A stretch of 64,000 bases of DNA. Source: Propionibacteriaceae bacterium (GTDB taxonomy: Bacteria > Actinomycetota > Actinomycetes > Propionibacteriales > Propionibacteriaceae). A program made the translations under genes and the position numbers. Below, in pieces: positions 51,611 to 60,798 of this stretch. The stretch's first letter is position 1; each line of letters begins with the position of its first letter. The notes below the pieces were generated by a model. That model saw only the letters and a list, made by a program, of their open reading frames with translations, ran no database searches and was not told the origin of the DNA. The DNA is taken from NCBI GenBank assembly GCA_016717345.1, contig JADKFR010000001.1:310001-374000 (forward strand), written 5' to 3'.

Positions 51611-52888
51611 CTACCCTACCGAGGCCGCCCGACGACGCCGTACCGCTTCCACCACCCACCAGGCCGTGCCCGCGGCACCGGCGGAAAGGACGATCAGCGG
51701 GATCGCCAGGACGACCAGTTCCGGCATCCGCGGGCCGAGATCGACCAGGCGCAGCTGACCGAAGTCCCCCGTGCCGGCCCCACACGCGAGCACCAGGACA
51801 GCCGCCGTGAGAGTGCCGGCCCCCGCTGCGACCAGGGAGGCGACCAGCCGTCCCGGCTCCCTCCCCAGCGATCGGACGCTGAGGACGCCCGACACGGCAC
51901 CGGCTGCCACTCCCAGCACCAGCCACCCGAGCATCCACGCCGGAGCCACCCCCGCGGGCGGCAGTGCCCCCAGCAACGGAACCGCCGGGAGCATGCCCAG
52001 CGCCGTGCCCGACAGCGAGACCAGCGAGCCTGTCCCCACGGTGAAGCCCGCCCCCAGCGCCCAGGACAGCGCCCACAGCAGGGCGGTGGGCAGGTACGCC
52101 AAGGCGATCACGACCCACACCACGACCCCGACGGGGTCCAGGGCGAGCGCCTTCTCGATCGCGCCGATCCTGCCGGCCCCGGCGAGGGCAGCGGTCGCCA
52201 GCACCAGGGCCGCGCCGGCAAGACCCACCAGGACCCCGCCCCTGGCCCCGCGCACCAACGCTTCGACCCAGCGGGGGGCCACGTCGGCGAGCCGGATCTC
52301 CAGACCTCGCAGCGCACTGGGCAGGGCGCCTGCACAGCTGAGTACGAAAGCCACCAGAACCGGACGCCAGAGGGTGGCGCGATCCCCGACCGTCAGCGAC
52401 ATGACCAGGCAGACTCCGGCATACGACGCGGCGGTCAGGGCCGAGACGGCACCCGCCTGGCGGAGCCGAAGCATCACCGGAGGTGACTCCAGCCGTGCCA
52501 GCTTGGCCTGGCCGGCAGCGTAGGCCGCCGCCCACCGGCTGAGCAGCACTCCGACCAGGCTGAGCCCCAGCGGGACGAGGGTCACCTGGAAACCGCCGAC
52601 GGTGATGACACCGGCGTGGGCGAGCAGCCACAGCCTGGACGAGAACTGCAACACCTCGGGTAGGGGCATCGAAATCGCGGTGAACCAGGCCAGAGTGGCC
52701 ACGCCGGCCACGAGCAGCCAGCCCACCAGGGCGGCCAACCCGCCCCCCACCGCCGCGGCCACCGGCCACGGCAGGAACGGGATGGCGTCAAGGAGAACCG
52801 TCGGCTCCGAGGCCGACGGCGGGGAGGCGGCCGACAGCTGCAACGGTCGTGCGGATCGCTTGGCAGTTCTGGGCATCGTGGGTTCCAT
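51611..52888 (-). CDS. Multi-pass membrane protein, DUF6350-like
   Basis: 425 residues with about ten membrane segments rich in Ala, Leu, Val and Gly, after a polar 40-residue N-terminus. ATG 52888 is chosen; ATG 52876 is also possible. The stop is 4 bp before purN. Position before purN-purH, as with Rv0955 in Mycobacterium tuberculosis, and topology suggest the DUF6350 family. Function unknown; co-expression with purine genes is conserved but unexplained. Confidence 0.78.
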   Translation of the reverse strand: MEPTMPRTAKRSARPLQLSAASPPSASEPTVLLDAIPFLPWPVAAAVGGGLAALVGWLLVAGVATLAWFTAISMPLPEVLQFSSRLWLLAHAGVITVGGFQVTLVPLGLSLVGVLLSRWAAAYAAGQAKLARLESPPVMLRLRQAGAVSALTAASYAGVCLVMSLTVGDRATLWRPVLVAFVLSCAGALPSALRGLEIRLADVAPRWVEALVRGARGGVLVGLAGAALVLATAALAGAGRIGAIEKALALDPVGVVVWVVIALAYLPTALLWALSWALGAGFTVGTGSLVSLSGTALGMLPAVPLLGALPPAGVAPAWMLGWLVLGVAAGAVSGVLSVRSLGREPGRLVASLVAAGAGTLTAAVLVLACGAGTGDFGQLRLVDLGPRMPELVVLAIPLIVLSAGAAGTAWWVVEAVRRRRAASVG

Positions 52889-52977
52889 GCTGACCCACCA
52901 CCCCGCCGGCACCCGCCCGGACACGCCCGGCACGGCTAAACTGGCCCGGACTGGCCCACGACGCAAGGATCATTCAA

Positions 52978-54945
52978 GTGACCGACCAGGGATCTTCCGG
53001 CCCCCGCCGTGCGCTGGGCCCGCTTCCGGACGACGTCCCGGCCGGCCCGCAGGGTAGCTCGCCAGCCCGCGCATCCAGAGCCTTCGGTTCGCCGGACGAG
53101 GACGACACCGTCATCGCCGGCACCAGGGGCTTCCCGCGGCTGACGGGCTCGCCGGAGTCCCCGTCGAGCCCGGCAGAACCGACCAGGCGGCTTTCGCCCT
53201 CCACACCGGTCCCGCCTCCGGCGCCGGTGCTCCCTGAGCCGGTCACCGGGCTGCCCGCTTCGGCGGGCCGGCGCTTCTCTGCCAGCGCCGAGCCCAGTGA
53301 ACTGGTGGGCACGCCCCGCCGCTCGGCCGCGAGTGTCTCCAGCCCCCACTCTCCGGCCACGTCCCCCCGCCGCTCGGCCGCCAGCGTCTCGAGCCCCAGT
53401 TCCCCGGCCACCGCCCCGCGCCGCTCGGCCGCGAGCGCCTCGAGCCCCGGTTCCCCGGCCACCCCCACCCGGAGTTGGACGAGTCGTCCGGCGACGCCCG
53501 TGGTGCCGAGCTACCCGTCTACGACGCCCCCGCCGCTCTCCCAACCCACGGCGGCCATCGGCGCCGTCCCGCCCACCAGCCCCCCGGTCATCCAGGACTT
53601 CGAGGTTCCGGGCTTCACCGAGCCCGCGGTCAGTGAGCCACCGGCCGCGGTCGGCGCAGCACCGGCTGGTGAGCCGGCGACCGCGCATCGCCGTGGCGGC
53701 TCCCGGCGGGCCTTGGCGGTGATCGCCGGGGTGGTCGCGATCGGCCTGATCGTCGGCGGGGTGGTCTGGGGACTCAACCAGAACCCGAGCAGCACCCCCA
53801 CCGCGAGCGCATCCCAGACTCCAGCCGCGCTGGAGCCCGTCCTCACCGAGGCGGACGTGGCCGGTCTCGCCTCCCAAAGCTGGGTGGTCTCACCGACGCC
53901 GCCGACCCCGGGCACCGTCCACCCGGTGTGCATCCCCGCCGCGGCAGAGGGCGCCCCGGTCCCGGATCGGACCGCTGAGCAGCTGATCACCTCGACCTCG
54001 ACGGGCACCGACTCGATCAAGAACGTCGTCGAGACCTATGCCGACGCCGCGACGGCCGCCAAGGCCTACCAGGAACGTCTGGTCCAGGCCGGCACCTGCC
54101 CGGACACCGAGGCTCTGATCGTCTCCAGCTACACCATCAACAACCTGGCGGATGCCGCGTCCGGCACCCAGGTCCGGGTGCAGGCTGCCCAGACCGAGTA
54201 CCACACCCTGGTGATCAGTCAGAGCGGCCGGAACCTGAGCCTGGTCGACGTTCTCACCACTGAGAAGTCGCTCGGCGTTTCCGCCGCGGCTCGCGTGGCC
54301 GCCAAGCCCCTCGCCCGGCTCTGCAGCGGCGGTGAGGGCACCTGCCCCGGGACGCTCAAGGTTGTCAGGGCACTCCCGGCGCCCGGAGCTGCACCGGGAT
54401 GGTTGGTCGAGGCCGACCTTCCCCGGATCACGGCGGGGACGGGTCGGTGGGGTGCCACCGTCCCAGCCAAGGCATTGACGATCGTCGGTAGCCAATGCGA
54501 GGCGGTGAACCTGCAGAAGGTGACCGGGATCTCCGACGCCGCCCAGCGGACCCTGCTGCTGGCCGACGACTCGGCAGCCCCCATGGGTTTCGGGGTCGAC
54601 CAGGTCACCTACACGTTCCCCGGCGACACCGAAGCCAAGAAGTTCGTGGCGACCGTGACGTCCAACCTCAAGCTCTGCCCGTCCCGGGTACCGACGGCCA
54701 CCGTCCAGACGGGGGCCACCGTGAAGGGGACAGGAGCCGACAACGCGGCGATCACCGCCTCGTCCTTCGAGGTCACGCAGAAGACCGACGCGGACGGCAC
54801 GTTCCCGTACCGGGTGGCGATCATCACGGTCGGAGCCAAGGTCGGCTACCTGGTCGCGAACCCCTCCTCGACCTTCGACTTCACCGATGGCCAGTGGCGG
54901 GACATCGTGCTGCGGGCCGGCCAGCGGATCAGCCAGGCAGCCTGA
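52978..54945 (+). CDS. Single-pass membrane protein with disordered cytoplasmic arm and two extracellular sensor-like domains
   Basis: 655 residues. Residues 1-240 are Pro/Ser/Ala-rich and probably disordered and cytoplasmic, with a 17-residue repeat (RRSAAS-S-SP-SPAT) three times at 112-162. One membrane helix follows (LAVIAGVVAIGLIVGGVVWGL, 243-264). The outer part has two similar modules: the first includes HPVCIP, IKNVVETYADAATAAKAYQERL and GTCPDT; the second includes GSQCEAV, VDQVTYTFPGDTEAKKFVATV and LKLCPS. The Cys spacing and alternating pattern recall PknH-type sensor domains, but there is no kinase. Homology is a suggestion. GTG 52978 has AAGGA upstream. Confidence 0.75.
   Translation: MTDQGSSGPRRALGPLPDDVPAGPQGSSPARASRAFGSPDEDDTVIAGTRGFPRLTGSPESPSSPAEPTRRLSPSTPVPPPAPVLPEPVTGLPASAGRRFSASAEPSELVGTPRRSAASVSSPHSPATSPRRSAASVSSPSSPATAPRRSAASASSPGSPATPTRSWTSRPATPVVPSYPSTTPPPLSQPTAAIGAVPPTSPPVIQDFEVPGFTEPAVSEPPAAVGAAPAGEPATAHRRGGSRRALAVIAGVVAIGLIVGGVVWGLNQNPSSTPTASASQTPAALEPVLTEADVAGLASQSWVVSPTPPTPGTVHPVCIPAAAEGAPVPDRTAEQLITSTSTGTDSIKNVVETYADAATAAKAYQERLVQAGTCPDTEALIVSSYTINNLADAASGTQVRVQAAQTEYHTLVISQSGRNLSLVDVLTTEKSLGVSAAARVAAKPLARLCSGGEGTCPGTLKVVRALPAPGAAPGWLVEADLPRITAGTGRWGATVPAKALTIVGSQCEAVNLQKVTGISDAAQRTLLLADDSAAPMGFGVDQVTYTFPGDTEAKKFVATVTSNLKLCPSRVPTATVQTGATVKGTGADNAAITASSFEVTQKTDADGTFPYRVAIITVGAKVGYLVANPSSTFDFTDGQWRDIVLRAGQRISQAA
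53311..53463 (+). repeat. Three in-frame 51-bp tandem repeats
   Basis: Units 53311-53361, 53362-53412 and 53413-53463 encode the 17-residue repeat of the membrane protein's cytoplasmic arm. Third-position differences between units argue that it is maintained as coding sequence. Confidence 0.85.
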
Positions 54946-54973
54946 CGGTCGTCCCGCCGCACCGACGACGTCT

Positions 54974-55858
54974 TCACAACGCGGCGACGATCTGGCGCAT
55001 CAGTGCCGCCGTCTCGCTGGGAGTCCGGCCCACCCGGACCCCCGCCGCTTCGAGGGCCCGCTTCTTGGCCAGGGCTGTTCCCGCCGAACCGGTCACGATG
55101 GCCCCGGCATGGCCCATCGTCCGGCCCTCGGGTGCCGTGAACCCCGCCACGTACCCCACCACGGGTTTGGTCATGTGGGACGCGACGAACTCGGCCGCGC
55201 GTTCCTCGGCGTCGCCTCCGATCTCGCCGATCAACACCACGCAGTCGGTTTCAGGGTCGGCTTCGAACGCCGCGAGCGCGTCGATGTGGGTCGTGCCCAC
55301 CACGGGGTCACCCCCGATCCCCACGGCGGTCGAGAAGCCGATGTCGCGCAACTCGAACATCATCTGATACGTGAGGGTGCCGGACTTGGACACCAGTCCG
55401 ATGCGTCCCCTCCCGGCGATGGTGGCCGGGATGATCCCCACGTTGGACTTCCCCGGGCTGATCAGGCCCGGGCAGTTGGGCCCGATCAGGCGGGTGCTGC
55501 CGCGGCCTTGCGCGTAGGCCACGAAGTCGACCGTGTCGGCCACCGGCACTCCCTCGGTGATCACCACCGCGAGATCCAGTTCGGCGTCCACAGCCTCGAT
55601 CACCGCCGCCCGGGCGCGAGGAGCCGGAACGAAGATCACCGACACGTTCGCCCCGGTGGCTTCCTTCGCCTGGGCCACGGTGTCGAAGACGGGGACCGGC
55701 CGCTCCTCGAAGGTGACCGCCTGCCCGCCCTTGCCCGGGGTCACGCCCCCGACGATGCGCGTGCCCGAGGCGATCATCCGGCGCGTGTGCTTCCCGCCCT
55801 CCGAGCCGGTCATCCCCTGGACGATCACCTTGGACGTCTGGTCAAGCCAGATCGACAT
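54974..55858 (-). CDS. sucD: Succinyl-CoA synthetase alpha subunit
   Basis: 294 residues. Binds CoA and carries the phospho-His. VIVQGMTGSEGGKHTRRMIASG is the CoA site, RLIGPNCPGLISPGKSNVGI and the active His in GRTMGHAGAIVTG are intact. With SucC it makes succinate and ATP (or GTP) from succinyl-CoA, the mutase product. Its start overlaps sucC by 17 bp. Confidence 0.96.
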   Translation of the reverse strand: MSIWLDQTSKVIVQGMTGSEGGKHTRRMIASGTRIVGGVTPGKGGQAVTFEERPVPVFDTVAQAKEATGANVSVIFVPAPRARAAVIEAVDAELDLAVVITEGVPVADTVDFVAYAQGRGSTRLIGPNCPGLISPGKSNVGIIPATIAGRGRIGLVSKSGTLTYQMMFELRDIGFSTAVGIGGDPVVGTTHIDALAAFEADPETDCVVLIGEIGGDAEERAAEFVASHMTKPVVGYVAGFTAPEGRTMGHAGAIVTGSAGTALAKKRALEAAGVRVGRTPSETAALMRQIVAAL

Positions 55859-57038
55859 TGCTCCCCCTCTCGCTGATGGCCAACTCGGCAGCCCGCCGGG
55901 CCGCGGCGTCCATCGTGTCCTGAAGTTGCACCAGCGGGTGGGCGGCTTCGAGCAGCATGTGCCGTCCGACCTCGACGGCGTTGCCGTCCAGCCGAACCAC
56001 GATGGGTTTGGTCGCCCGGTCGCCCAGCATGACGAGGGCGTCGATGATGCCCTTGGCCACCTCGCTGCAAGCCGTGATGCCCCCGAACACGTTCACGAGC
56101 ACCGACTTCACCTGGTCGTCGGAGATGATGATGTCGAGGCCGTTGGCCATCACTTCAGCTGACGCACCCCCACCGATGTCCAGGAAGTTGGCGGGACGGG
56201 GGCTACCCGGTAGGCCCTCCCCCGCCTTGGCCACCACGTCCAGCGTGCTCATCACCAGGCCGGCCCCGTTTCCGATCACGCCCACGCTGCCGTCCAGCTT
56301 CACATAATTCAGGCCCTTCGCCCGGGCTCGCACCTCGAGCGGGTCATCGCTGTCCTCGTCGCGGTACCGGTCCCATTCGGGATGCCGAAAGGCGGCGTTC
56401 GCGTCCAGGGTCACCTTCCCGTCGAGCGCGACGATCCGGCCGTCCCGGGTCTTCACCAACGGATTCACCTCGACCAGAGTGGCGTCGTTGGCCCGATAGA
56501 CCTCCCCGAGCCGCACCAGGACGGACGCGACCGCGGCCCTGTCGGCCTCGGCGAATCCGGCCGCGGCGACGATCTCCTCCGCCTTCGCCTGGTCGAGCCC
56601 GCGTCGGGGGTCCACGGGCACCCGCGCCAAGGCCTGCGGGCGTTCCCTGGCAAGCGTCTCGATATCCATGCCACCCTCGACGCTGCACATCGCGAGGTAG
56701 CCGCGCGAGGCTCGATCCAGGAGCAGGGAGAAGTAGAACTCGGCCGCGATGTCGGCCCCTTCGGCCACCATCACCGTCCTCACCCGGTGGCCGGCGATGT
56801 CCATCCCGAGGATGTCGGCGGCCCGAGCTTGCGCCTCCTGCGGCGAACGAGCCAGCTTCACGCCGCCGGCCCGACCGCGCCCACCGGTCTTGACCTGGGC
56901 CTTGATCACCACCACGTCCGTGCCGAGCTCCTCGGCGGCCACCCTGGCCTGCTCGGGCGTGGACGCAGTGATCCCCCGCAGTACCGGCACCCCGTGGGTT
57001 TCGAACAACTCACGAGCCTCATACTCGAAGAGGTCCAC
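55842..57038 (-). CDS. sucC: Succinyl-CoA synthetase beta subunit
   Basis: 398 residues. ATP-grasp domain (MDLFEYEARELFETHGVPV, VIKAQVKTGGRGRAGGVKLA, EVNPLVKTRDG) and C-terminal ligase domain (YVKLDGSVGVIGNGAGLVMSTLD, NFLDIGGGASAEV, LVNVFGGITACSEVAKG). First gene of sucCD. On the minus strand TAGGCT at 57102-57107 is a possible -10, giving a leader of about 60 nt. Confidence 0.96.
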   Translation of the reverse strand: MDLFEYEARELFETHGVPVLRGITASTPEQARVAAEELGTDVVVIKAQVKTGGRGRAGGVKLARSPQEAQARAADILGMDIAGHRVRTVMVAEGADIAAEFYFSLLLDRASRGYLAMCSVEGGMDIETLARERPQALARVPVDPRRGLDQAKAEEIVAAAGFAEADRAAVASVLVRLGEVYRANDATLVEVNPLVKTRDGRIVALDGKVTLDANAAFRHPEWDRYRDEDSDDPLEVRARAKGLNYVKLDGSVGVIGNGAGLVMSTLDVVAKAGEGLPGSPRPANFLDIGGGASAEVMANGLDIIISDDQVKSVLVNVFGGITACSEVAKGIIDALVMLGDRATKPIVVRLDGNAVEVGRHMLLEAAHPLVQLQDTMDAAARRAAELAISERGSNVDLA

Positions 57039-57231
57039 CGCTGACTCCCATCTCGCCCTGGCACCGACGGGCAGCTCGCACCGGCCCGCCGGGTAGGGTG
57101 CAGCCTAGTGGAGGGCATCGCGATGTCCTCACGGCAGTCTGGTGGCCGAGCCCTTGCTGGGGTGGGCAGGCACCGGGCCGAGCCGCTCCTCCGTCGGCGA
57201 CCAGTCAGCTTCCAACGATGCGACGCGGGCG

Positions 57232-57263
57232 ATTCTGAGAAACATCCTGAGAAATGCTAAGCT
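57232..57263 (+). promoter_or_regulatory. Tandem 12-bp repeats before an extended -10 (M23 peptidase promoter)
   Basis: ATTCTGAGAAAC (57232-57243) is followed directly by ATCCTGAGAAAT (57244-57255), then TGC-TAAGCT with an extended -10 at 57258-57263. The repeats cover the -35 zone, so they may bind an activator or repressor. Confidence 0.4.
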
Positions 57264-57321
57264 AACGCATGGCTTGAGGGATTCGGGCCTCAGCCCCGCA
57301 AGAAGGTTCGACAGGAGATTC

Positions 57322-58209
57322 GTGAAGATCCGCGAAACGCACGCCGACAAGCCGCGACGCGCCCTCGCCGAGGATGCGTCGAGCGTCGGCGAGATTGCTG
57401 ACTCCCGCCCCGGAACCCGCGGGCGCTTGGGTCGGCGAGGCTTGGCGCTCGCTGCCGTCTCAGGGATCGGGATCCTCGGGCTCAGCCTTGTTGGTGCCTC
57501 TGTTGCCACGTCCAGCGGCCTCGCCTTCGCTGACCAGCCTCCGATCAGCGCTGTCACGACCTTCGAAGCCCGCCAGGACAGCACCAGCCGGACGGCGGAA
57601 CGCCCCGAACTCACCGTCGCCGAACTCGCGCAGGTGCGTGCCCAAGTGGTGGCGACGACCTCCGAACAAGTCGTGGCCAGCCAGGAGAAGGCGGCCCTGG
57701 AGGCTCGGCAGAGCGAACTCAACGACGCTGCCGAGTCCGTGACCGCCGAGGCCGACCGACTGCGCAACCTGAGCAAGTTCCTGTGGCCGACCGCTGGCAG
57801 CGTCAGTTCGGTCTACGGGTTGCGGCTCCACCCGATCCTGCACTACTACCGGATGCACGACGGTGACGACATCGGCGGCACCTGCGGCCAACCCATCCGG
57901 GCGGCCCAGTCCGGCAAGGTCGTGAAGGCCGAAATGGGCTACAACGGCGGCTCCGGGAACAATGTCCGGATCGACCACGGCGACATCAACGGTGTCAATG
58001 TGGAGACCGGCTACCTGCATATGCTCAACTTCAGCGTGAAGGCCGGCGACAAGGTCAGCAAGGGCGACATCATCGGCCACGTCGGCAGCACCGGGCTGTC
58101 CACCGCGTGCCACCTGCACTTCTCGGCCTACAAGAACGGCAGCGGCACCGATCCGATGCAGTACATCGGCTGGAACTCGGAAGCCAAGGGCGCGGCAAGC
58201 CACAACTGA
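57322..58209 (+). CDS. Secreted M23 metallopeptidase (LytM-type)
   Basis: 295 residues. A long N-terminus precedes one hydrophobic export segment (LALAAVSGIGILGLSLVGASVATSSGLAFA, about residues 35-65). A coiled-coil-like region (AELAQVRAQVVATTSEQVVASQEKAALEARQSEL) follows. The catalytic domain has HDGDDIGGTCGQPI (first His and Asp), TGYLHMLNF and the HLH of TACHLHFSAY, so zinc ligands are complete. Cleaves peptidoglycan cross-links or activates other hydrolases. GTG 57322 follows AGGAGA; the frame is open to 57142 but the added residues are not signal-like. Confidence 0.88.
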   Translation: MKIRETHADKPRRALAEDASSVGEIADSRPGTRGRLGRRGLALAAVSGIGILGLSLVGASVATSSGLAFADQPPISAVTTFEARQDSTSRTAERPELTVAELAQVRAQVVATTSEQVVASQEKAALEARQSELNDAAESVTAEADRLRNLSKFLWPTAGSVSSVYGLRLHPILHYYRMHDGDDIGGTCGQPIRAAQSGKVVKAEMGYNGGSGNNVRIDHGDINGVNVETGYLHMLNFSVKAGDKVSKGDIIGHVGSTGLSTACHLHFSAYKNGSGTDPMQYIGWNSEAKGAASHN

Positions 58210-58241
58210 GTGATCGTGGCCGCCTGAGGGCCCCGCAACTC

Positions 58242-60653
58242 CTACAGCTTCTCCATCGGGGCATGCTTGAGCGAAAGCCGCTTCACGCCCGTGGAACCGA
58301 AGTCGACGTCGGCCTTGGCCGCGTCCCCCTGACCCGAGGTAGCGATCACCCGTCCCATCCCGAACGTGGTGTGCAGCACGCGATCTCCAACCGCCACCGA
58401 GGGCACCGTCTTGATCGCCGGCTTCGAGCCGTAGCTGACGGTCGTGCGCCACGCCTGCTCGCTGCGTGACGCCGCCGAGGAGGCCCACGCGGTGCGGGCC
58501 ACCCCGAGCCGACGCCAGTCGATCAGGTGGGCGGGGATCTCGTCGGTGAACCGGCTCGCGGGGTTGTACTGCGGCGCCCCCCAGGCCGAGCGGACGGTGG
58601 CCCGCGTCAGGTACAACCGCTGCCGGGCCCGGGTGATCCCGACGTAGGCCAATCGACGCTCCTCCTCCAGTTCGGCCCGATCCGTCATCGCCCGCTGGTG
58701 CGGGAAGATGCCGTCCTCGAACCCGGTCAAGAAAACCGTGCTGAACTCCAGTCCCTTCGCGGTGTGCAGAGTCATCAACGTGACCACCCCACCGGCTCCC
58801 GAGTCCGCGTCCGGCAGCTGATCGGAGTCGGCCACCAGGGCGATCCGTTCCAGGAAGGCCGGCAGGGAATCGTCCGGCTCGGGAGCGCCCGCCGCCAGTT
58901 CCCCGCCATCGGCGGGAAGGTCGACGGCGTGGGCGGCGGCGACGAACTCCCCCGCGACGCTCACCAATTCGACCAGGTTCTCCACCCGGGTCTGGTCCTG
59001 GGGATCACTGGATCGGTCGAGTTCGGACAAGTACCCCGACTCCTGGAGCACCGACGTCAGGATCTGGTCGGCGGGCAACTGCTGTTCGACCATCGCCCGA
59101 TGGGCCTCCATGAGCACCACGAACCCCTGGATCTGCTTGGCGGACCGGGTTGCCAGCCCAGGGACCTCCGCGACCCGCTGCAGACCGGCGTAGAAGCTGA
59201 TGCCTTCCGAGGCCGCGAAGGCCTCCACGACCGCCTCGGCGCGGTCCCCGATGCCCCGTTTGGGCACGTTGAGCACGCGGCGGATCGACACATCGTCACT
59301 TGGGTTGGCGATGCCACGCAGGTACGAGATGGCGTCCCGGATTTCCCGCCGTTCGTAGAAGCGGACGCCGCCCACCACCCGATAAGGCAGGCCGACCCGG
59401 ATGAACACCTCCTCGAAGGCACGCGACTGGGCATTCGTCCGGTAGAAGACCGCCACCTCGCCCGGACGGCAGGCCTGGGCATCGGTGAGCCGGTCGATCT
59501 CCTCCGCGACGTACTGGGCCTCGTCATGCTCGGTGTCGGCGACGTACCCCACCAGCAGGTCGCCGTCCCCCGCCTCCGACCACAGCCGCTTCTCCGGGCG
59601 TCCCGGGTTGCGCGTGATCACCGCGTTGGCCGCGTTGAGGATGTTCTGGGTCGATCGATAGTTCTGTTCCAGCACGATGGTCCTGGCGCCCGGGAAGTCG
59701 CTCCCGAAATCGAGGATGTTGCGGATCGTCGCACCTCGGAAGGCATAGATCGACTGGTCGGAGTCGCCGACCACCATCAACTCGGGCGCCTCAACCACCG
59801 GGACACCCTCCGGCACCGACTGCACGCCACACAGCTCGCGCACCAGGGCGTACTGGGCGTGGTTGGTGTCCTGGTACTCATCGACCAGCACGTGACGAAA
59901 GCGGCGGCGGTACTGCTCGCGCAGGTCGGGGAAGGCCTGGAACAGATGCACGGTGGTCATGATGAGGTCATCGAAGTCGAGCGCGTTCGCAGCGACCAGC
60001 CGTCGCTGGTACAGCGCGTACGCGTCGGCGTAGACCTCCTCATTCGGGGTCGCCGCCGTGGATCGCGCGGTCTCGTGGTCGATCAGCTCGTTCTTGCAGT
60101 TCGAGACCCAGTTCATGACCGCCCGCACCGGGTAGCGCTTCGGGTCGAGGTCGAGTTCCCGCAGCACGAGCTGCATCAGCCGCTTCGAGTCGGTGTCGTC
60201 GTAGATCGAGAACGACCTGGCCAGGCCGAAGCGCTGCACCTCCGAGCGCAGGATCCGCACACAGGCCGAATGGAAGGTCGAGACCCACATCAGCTTCGCC
60301 CGGTTGCCCACCAGATCGACGACGCGGTGCCGCATTTCGGCGGCGGCCTTGTTGGTGAAGGTGATCGCCAGGATCGAGCCCGGATGCACGTCACGTTGGC
60401 TGACCAGGTGCGCAATCCTGCGGGTCAGGACCCGCGTCTTGCCCGAGCCGGCCCCCGCCACCACCAGCACCGGTCCGCCGGCGTGCAGCACGGCCTCGCG
60501 TTGCGGAGCGTTCAGGTCGGCCAGCAGCTCCGCCTCGCGGCTGGCCCTGCGCTCAGCGGCGGACGGACGGGGCGGCACGCCCCCGACAGCTGCCCCGGCC
60601 GCGGGGCGCGGGTCAGGGTCGGTGAAGAGGTCGGGGAACAGGGTGTCAGACAT
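58242..60653 (-). CDS. uvrD: ATP-dependent DNA helicase UvrD/PcrA
   Basis: 803 residues, superfamily 1A. LNAPQREAVLHAGG (Q motif), VVAGAGSGKTRVLTRR (Walker A near 66), FRHVLVDEYQDTNHAQY (motif II), VVGDSDQSIYAFRGA (III), VLEQNYRSTQNIL (IV), TLHTAKGLEFSTVFLTG (V) and YVGITRARQRLYL (VI). Acts in nucleotide excision repair and replication restart. The C-terminus ends in a Tudor-like PcrA tail (VGDRVLHTTFGMGRVIA). TAGGCT (60663-60668, minus) ends nine bases before ATG 60653. Confidence 0.96.
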   Translation of the reverse strand: MSDTLFPDLFTDPDPRPAAGAAVGGVPPRPSAAERRASREAELLADLNAPQREAVLHAGGPVLVVAGAGSGKTRVLTRRIAHLVSQRDVHPGSILAITFTNKAAAEMRHRVVDLVGNRAKLMWVSTFHSACVRILRSEVQRFGLARSFSIYDDTDSKRLMQLVLRELDLDPKRYPVRAVMNWVSNCKNELIDHETARSTAATPNEEVYADAYALYQRRLVAANALDFDDLIMTTVHLFQAFPDLREQYRRRFRHVLVDEYQDTNHAQYALVRELCGVQSVPEGVPVVEAPELMVVGDSDQSIYAFRGATIRNILDFGSDFPGARTIVLEQNYRSTQNILNAANAVITRNPGRPEKRLWSEAGDGDLLVGYVADTEHDEAQYVAEEIDRLTDAQACRPGEVAVFYRTNAQSRAFEEVFIRVGLPYRVVGGVRFYERREIRDAISYLRGIANPSDDVSIRRVLNVPKRGIGDRAEAVVEAFAASEGISFYAGLQRVAEVPGLATRSAKQIQGFVVLMEAHRAMVEQQLPADQILTSVLQESGYLSELDRSSDPQDQTRVENLVELVSVAGEFVAAAHAVDLPADGGELAAGAPEPDDSLPAFLERIALVADSDQLPDADSGAGGVVTLMTLHTAKGLEFSTVFLTGFEDGIFPHQRAMTDRAELEEERRLAYVGITRARQRLYLTRATVRSAWGAPQYNPASRFTDEIPAHLIDWRRLGVARTAWASSAASRSEQAWRTTVSYGSKPAIKTVPSVAVGDRVLHTTFGMGRVIATSGQGDAAKADVDFGSTGVKRLSLKHAPMEKL

Positions 60654-60785
60654 GGCTGCCCAAGCCTACGTCCCTCACGTCGCCACCTGGTCACGGACGT
60701 GCCTCGGGGACGCCTCAGGGCCATCTCAGGTCTGGGCCAGGGTGCCCGGACGGGCCCGCGGCGTTGTCTACCGCGAGTTCCCGCC

Positions 60786-60791
60786 TACGTT
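60786..60791 (+). promoter_or_regulatory. -10 element, leaderless transcript of the GlsB-type gene
   Basis: TACGTT ends seven bases before ATG 60799. Confidence 0.55.
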
Positions 60792-60798
60792 TGGGGTC

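Noticed and set aside
57039..57321. c-di-AMP (ydaO) riboswitch before the M23 peptidase
   Set aside because: Such riboswitches often precede actinobacterial cell-wall hydrolase genes, but the conserved GGGGGA and AGGG-type core segments were not found in this leader.
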